Positions 6,675 through 8,578 of a stretch of DNA of 8,578 bases are shown piece after piece. Source of the stretch: DATLYF01 sp035575095 (lineage in GTDB: Bacteria > Pseudomonadota > Gammaproteobacteria > Competibacterales > Competibacteraceae); NCBI GenBank assembly GCA_035575095.1, contig DATLYF010000080.1, positions 1 through 8,578 of the forward strand, read 5' to 3'. The position numbers and the translations under genes were made by a program. The notes below the pieces were generated by a model that was not told where the DNA came from, made no database searches, and worked only from the letters and a program-made list of their open reading frames with translations. Numbering within the stretch: position 1 is the stretch's first letter; each line of letters starts with the position of its first letter.

Positions 6675-6854
6675 ATGCAGCACAGGAAAAAACTACCCTT
6701 GGAACAACTGGATCTGAGCGGACTCAGCGTCGAGGAACTGAACGAGTTGATCGCGCGCGCCAAGAAACTGCTGGACCTGCGCGAGTTCGAGGAAGGCCTG
6801 CGTCAGGCCGTGCAACAATATCAGTCCCGAGATCCACGGGTGATCCGCATCTGA
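6675..6854 (+). CDS. Small hypothetical protein, 59 residues, helical
   Basis: The ATG at 6675 opens a 59-codon frame ending at TGA 6852-6854. An in-frame TAA at 6651 excludes a much longer protein. A GGGAG at 6656-6660 is a possible but distant ribosome site (14 bases from the ATG). The product begins with a basic stretch (MQHRKKLPLE), then DLSGLSVEELNELIARAKKL (13-32) and an amphipathic, charged, Leu-rich helix to about residue 50, ending SRDPRVIRI. It has no Cys, signal peptide or membrane segment. The 'DLS-LS-EEL-L' opening loosely resembles the N-terminal oligomerisation helices of H-NS-family proteins, but the C-terminal DNA-binding part of that family is absent. Third-position GC bias matches genuine genes nearby. 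It stands alone between two minus-strand operons. Its function is unknown. Confidence 0.6.
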   Translation: MQHRKKLPLEQLDLSGLSVEELNELIARAKKLLDLREFEEGLRQAVQQYQSRDPRVIRI

Positions 6855-6933
6855 ACCACTGAGGGCTGCCTGCAGCCGTAACGCCGGCCGGCACAAGCGC
6901 CCAGCGGGCCGAGGGTGCGGTGTCAGGTAGAGC

Positions 6934-6957
6934 GGGAGCTAGCAGGCGCTTCCTACA
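6934..6957. repeat. REP-like degenerate hairpin, copy 1
   Basis: GGGAGC (6934-6939) pairs with GCTTCC (6948-6953), with one G-U wobble, across an 8-base loop; TTCCTACAG follows. The 'GCTCCTACA'-type ending resembles the short REP palindromes common between genes in Pseudomonas and Xanthomonas relatives, in decayed form. A second hairpin in the same orientation lies about 50 bases on. Confidence 0.4.
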
Positions 6958-6982
6958 GCAACCGTCGCCAGAGCATTCGCGT

Positions 6983-7013
6983 TCCTGTCGCGGCGCGTGG
7001 CTGCGCTCCTGCG
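6983..7013. repeat. REP-like degenerate hairpin, copy 2
   Basis: TCCTGTCGCGGC leads into a stem CGCGGC (6989-6994) / GCTGCG (7000-7005), with one G-U wobble and a 5-base loop, then CTCCTGC. The 'CCTGTCGCGGCT...GCTCCT' pattern is that of REP elements in GC-rich gammaproteobacteria. It ends only a few bases from the stop codon of the acetyltransferase gene, where REPs and transcription ends are often found. Confidence 0.45.
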
Positions 7014-7016
7014 TCT

Positions 7017-7958
7017 CTAGCCGATCGTCGATTCCAGCAGGCGCTCGACGATCACCACATCGCGCCACTCCCCGTCCAGTTGCGCATGGCGCTGGTACCT
7101 GCCTACCTGGCGAAATCCCAGGGCTTCCAGCAGCCCCAGACTGGCCCGGTTTTCCGGGAAGACCCGCGATACCAGCTTCCAGTAGCCGGCTAGCCGGCTG
7201 GCTTCGAGCAGCGCGGCCAGCACCTGGCGGCCGACCCCTAGCCCCCGCCAGTCATGGTCGACGTAGACGGAGAACTCGGCGACGCCGCGATAGCAGTCGC
7301 GGGGCCGATAAGTCGAGGTGGCGGCAAAGCCCAGCACGCGCCCGTCGCGCTCGCTCACCACGATGGGGTGAGCGCCATCGAACCAGGGCTCCACGTCCGC
7401 TGCTGTGCGCGGCGCGGTTTCGAAGGTGGCGCTGCGCTCCGCGATCCCCTGGTTGTAGATAGCGGCAATGGCCGCGGTATCGCTACGGTAGGCGGCGCGG
7501 ACCCGGCCCGGTCCGGGCACGTTCGGGAGCAACCCTTTGACCATGAGCACGGCGCTGTCCGGACACAGAGTGCGGAATTCGGCGCTGGCGCGCACCGCTT
7601 GCGGCGCCCGGGAACGCGCCAGGCGCACATAGCCCTGGGTGCCGAAGAAATCGGCGGCCGTGGTAGTGAGCAGATACAGGGCTGTCAGCCCCAGCGCCCC
7701 GGCGCGGGCCTCCAGTGCGCGCAGCAGGGCGGCGCCATGCCCCTGCCCGCGCAGCGCCGGTCGCAGCGCCAGGGAGCGCAGCAGTCCGATCTCCCCCCGC
7801 CTCTCCAGACCCACCGAACCGGTGATGCCCGCGGCATCCCGCAATAGCAAGAAATGCTCCAGATGGGCTGCTGTGAGGTCAGCCACCGGCAGCCCCTGTG
7901 CCGCGAGCAGGGCCTGGACGGCGGGCAGATCGGCGGAGGTCGCGGGGCTGGGGTTCAT
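7017..7958 (-). CDS. Fused ArsN2-ArsN1 N-acetyltransferase (two GNAT domains, organoarsenical resistance)
   Basis: This 313-residue cytoplasmic protein has two complete GNAT domains. Domain 1 (about 1-143) matches ArsN2: LEHFLLL (33-39), LLRSLALRP (59-67), the acetyl-CoA loop RGQGHG (70-75), LYLLTTTAADFF (94-105) and FRTLCPDSAVLMVK (128-141). After a Pro/Gly linker (LLPNVPGPGR, 143-152), domain 2 (about 153-313) matches the ArsN1 arsinothricin acetyltransferase group. It shows IAAIYNQGIAERSATFET (164-181), TSTYRPRDCYRGVAEFSVYV (214-233), acetyl-CoA loop RGLGVG (238-243), WKLVSRVFPENRAS (260-273) and LDGEWRDVVIVERL (294-307). ArsN1 enzymes acetylate the amino group of arsinothricin and related phosphinothricin; the substrate of ArsN2 is not well defined. 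The ATG at 7958 has GGAG eight bases upstream and is preferred over an in-frame GTG at 7964. It lies 47 bases after arsI in the same operon. Confidence 0.88.
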   Translation of the reverse strand: MNPSPATSADLPAVQALLAAQGLPVADLTAAHLEHFLLLRDAAGITGSVGLERRGEIGLLRSLALRPALRGQGHGAALLRALEARAGALGLTALYLLTTTAADFFGTQGYVRLARSRAPQAVRASAEFRTLCPDSAVLMVKGLLPNVPGPGRVRAAYRSDTAAIAAIYNQGIAERSATFETAPRTAADVEPWFDGAHPIVVSERDGRVLGFAATSTYRPRDCYRGVAEFSVYVDHDWRGLGVGRQVLAALLEASRLAGYWKLVSRVFPENRASLGLLEALGFRQVGRYQRHAQLDGEWRDVVIVERLLESTIG

Positions 7959-8005
7959 GGACACGGCTCCGTGCAGGGCATTGTTCCCAGTGTAGCCCAG
8001 CCGGC

Positions 8006-8440
8006 TCAGCAGCAGCGCTGGCCGGCCGGTGTCGGCGTGCAGCAGGCGGTCTGTTCGAGCGCATCGATGCCATAGACCGTACTCGCGCCCAGGGTGTGGA
8101 AGGTCTCCCAGAACAGGCCCTGGGGGTCGCGCACCCAGGCTTTGTCGGAGCGGGCGTAGCAGCAGGTGGTCTCACCTACCGCTAGCAGCGGCTGCTCGGC
8201 GGCATGTAGGCGCTCGTGGACCTCCCGCAACTCTTCGCCGCTCTCCACTTGGATGCCCAGGTGATCGAGCCCCGGCTGGTGACCGCGGGCGCTGATGGCG
8301 AAGTTCACCCGCGGGTCCTCCAGCATCCACTTGGCGTAATCCGGCTGGCGTACGCTGGGTTCGCTGGCGAACAGGGTGGAGTAGAAGCGGATCGATGCTT
8401 CCAGGTCGCGGACCGCGACATGTACATGCAGGCGTTTCAT
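8006..8440 (-). CDS. arsI: ArsI/CadI-type VOC protein, C-As lyase (non-heme iron dioxygenase)
   Basis: This 144-residue vicinal-oxygen-chelate fold protein begins MKRLHVHVAVRDLEASIRFY. DYAKWMLEDPRVNFAIS (34-50), DHLGIQVES (59-67), TTCCYARSDKAWV (91-103) and DPQGLFWETFHTLG (105-118) are near signature sequences for the ArsI/CadI family. ArsI cleaves the carbon-arsenic bond of trivalent methyl- and aryl-arsenicals, releasing arsenite. Candidate iron ligands are the N-terminal strand His (H5/H7), H60 and E112, and the vicinal pair C93-C94 would bind the arsenical. The tail carries two more Cys pairs (C133-C134, C143-C144), a Cys-rich end often seen in this family. A GAGGAG ribosome site sits seven bases before the ATG. 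The gene begins 14 bases after the ACR3 stop, so released arsenite would be handed to that efflux pump. Older annotations call such proteins cadmium-induced (CadI). Confidence 0.92.
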   Translation of the reverse strand: MKRLHVHVAVRDLEASIRFYSTLFASEPSVRQPDYAKWMLEDPRVNFAISARGHQPGLDHLGIQVESGEELREVHERLHAAEQPLLAVGETTCCYARSDKAWVRDPQGLFWETFHTLGASTVYGIDALEQTACCTPTPAGQRCC

Positions 8441-8454
8441 GGCAGTACTCCTCG

Positions 8455-8578
8455 TCAGGGATAGACAGTCGCCCGGGGCGGGGCGGTGGTGGCGAACCAG
8501 CGCCGCTGCAGCGAAAGCGCCACGTTGACCAGGGCGAGCAACGCCGGCACCTCCACCAGCGGCCCGATGACGGCGGCG
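8455..8578 (-). CDS. ACR3-family arsenite efflux permease, C-terminal end (partial)
   Basis: Only the last 40 codons and the TGA (8455-8457) are inside the window; the 5' part lies beyond base 8578. The visible sequence AAVIGPLVEVPALLALVNVA followed by LSLQRRWF is the final transmembrane helix and basic cytoplasmic end typical of ACR3 (ArsB-type function, BASS superfamily) arsenite carriers, ending ATTAPPRATVYP. It would expel As(III) from the cytoplasm. The stop is 14 bases upstream of the arsI ATG, indicating one transcription unit. The family call rests on a short but characteristic stretch and is reinforced by the neighbouring arsenic genes. Confidence 0.85.
   Translation of the reverse strand, partial: AAVIGPLVEVPALLALVNVALSLQRRWFATTAPPRATVYP

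Larger units (their letters stand above)
6855..7016. other. Convergent intergenic region between 59-codon gene and arsN fusion
   Basis: No gene was found here. A GGCTGC/GCAGCC inverted repeat (6864-6877, two-base loop) lies 9 bases after the small gene's stop and might slow transcription, but no T tract follows. The rest is occupied mainly by the two REP-like hairpins described separately. Because the genes on both sides converge here, the region probably serves as a bidirectional transcription end. Confidence 0.45.

Noticed and set aside
6545..6862. Plus-strand 105-codon frame overlapping the 59-codon gene
   Set aside because: No ATG-ribosome site support (non-ATG start), Arg/Thr-rich without pattern; the 59-codon frame has better helical periodicity and a plausible start.
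6864..6877. GGCTGC/GCAGCC hairpin after the small gene as a Rho-independent terminator
   Set aside because: The loop is only two bases and no T tract follows on either strand, so it is not called as a terminator.
7254..7847. Plus-strand 197-codon open frame opposite the fused acetyltransferase
   Set aside because: Low-complexity shadow composition; the minus strand carries two complete GNAT domains.
1..8578. CRISPR arrays, tRNA or rRNA genes, insertion sequences and phage attachment sites
   Set aside because: No regularly spaced repeats, cloverleaf-like sequences, transposase genes or terminal inverted repeats were seen.

Overview
The window is about 8.6 kb of GC-rich, gene-dense chromosomal DNA. 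Strong G/C preference at third codon positions, Shine-Dalgarno starts, Wzm/Wzt-type polysaccharide export and decayed REP-like hairpins suggest a high-GC proteobacterium, probably a gammaproteobacterium of Pseudomonas or related type. This assignment is inferred from overall character; no marker gene is present.

Region 1 (1-2369, plus strand) holds two translationally coupled genes with an ATGA overlap. The first is the 3' part of a membrane-anchored protein whose N- and C-terminal domains both appear periplasmic. The second is a polytopic membrane protein that resembles lipid-linked-sugar (GT-C type) glycosyltransferases. Region 2 (2339-6239, minus strand) is a compact surface-polysaccharide operon. 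In transcription order it is an ABC-2 permease (Wzm), an ABC ATPase (Wzt, short form), a DPM1-like family 2 glycosyltransferase, a DUF2304 membrane protein and a family 4 glycosyltransferase. Its last gene converges on, and overlaps by 31 bp, the last gene of region 1. A working model is that the family 2 enzyme with DUF2304 makes a polyprenyl-phosphate sugar, the GT-C-like protein uses it at the periplasmic face, the family 4 enzyme extends a lipid-linked glycan in the cytoplasm, and Wzm/Wzt exports that glycan.

Region 3 (6240-7016) is largely non-coding. It carries a probable minus-strand promoter for wzm, an AT-rich plus-strand promoter candidate, a 59-codon plus-strand gene of unknown function (6675-6854), and two degenerate REP-like hairpins just past the end of the arsenic genes.

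Region 4 (7017-8578, minus strand) is an arsenic resistance operon aimed at organic as well as inorganic arsenic. It contains the 3' end of an ACR3 arsenite efflux permease, an ArsI-type C-As lyase, and a 313-residue protein that fuses an ArsN2-like and an ArsN1-like N-acetyltransferase. This fusion, next to ArsI and ACR3, is the most striking feature of the window.
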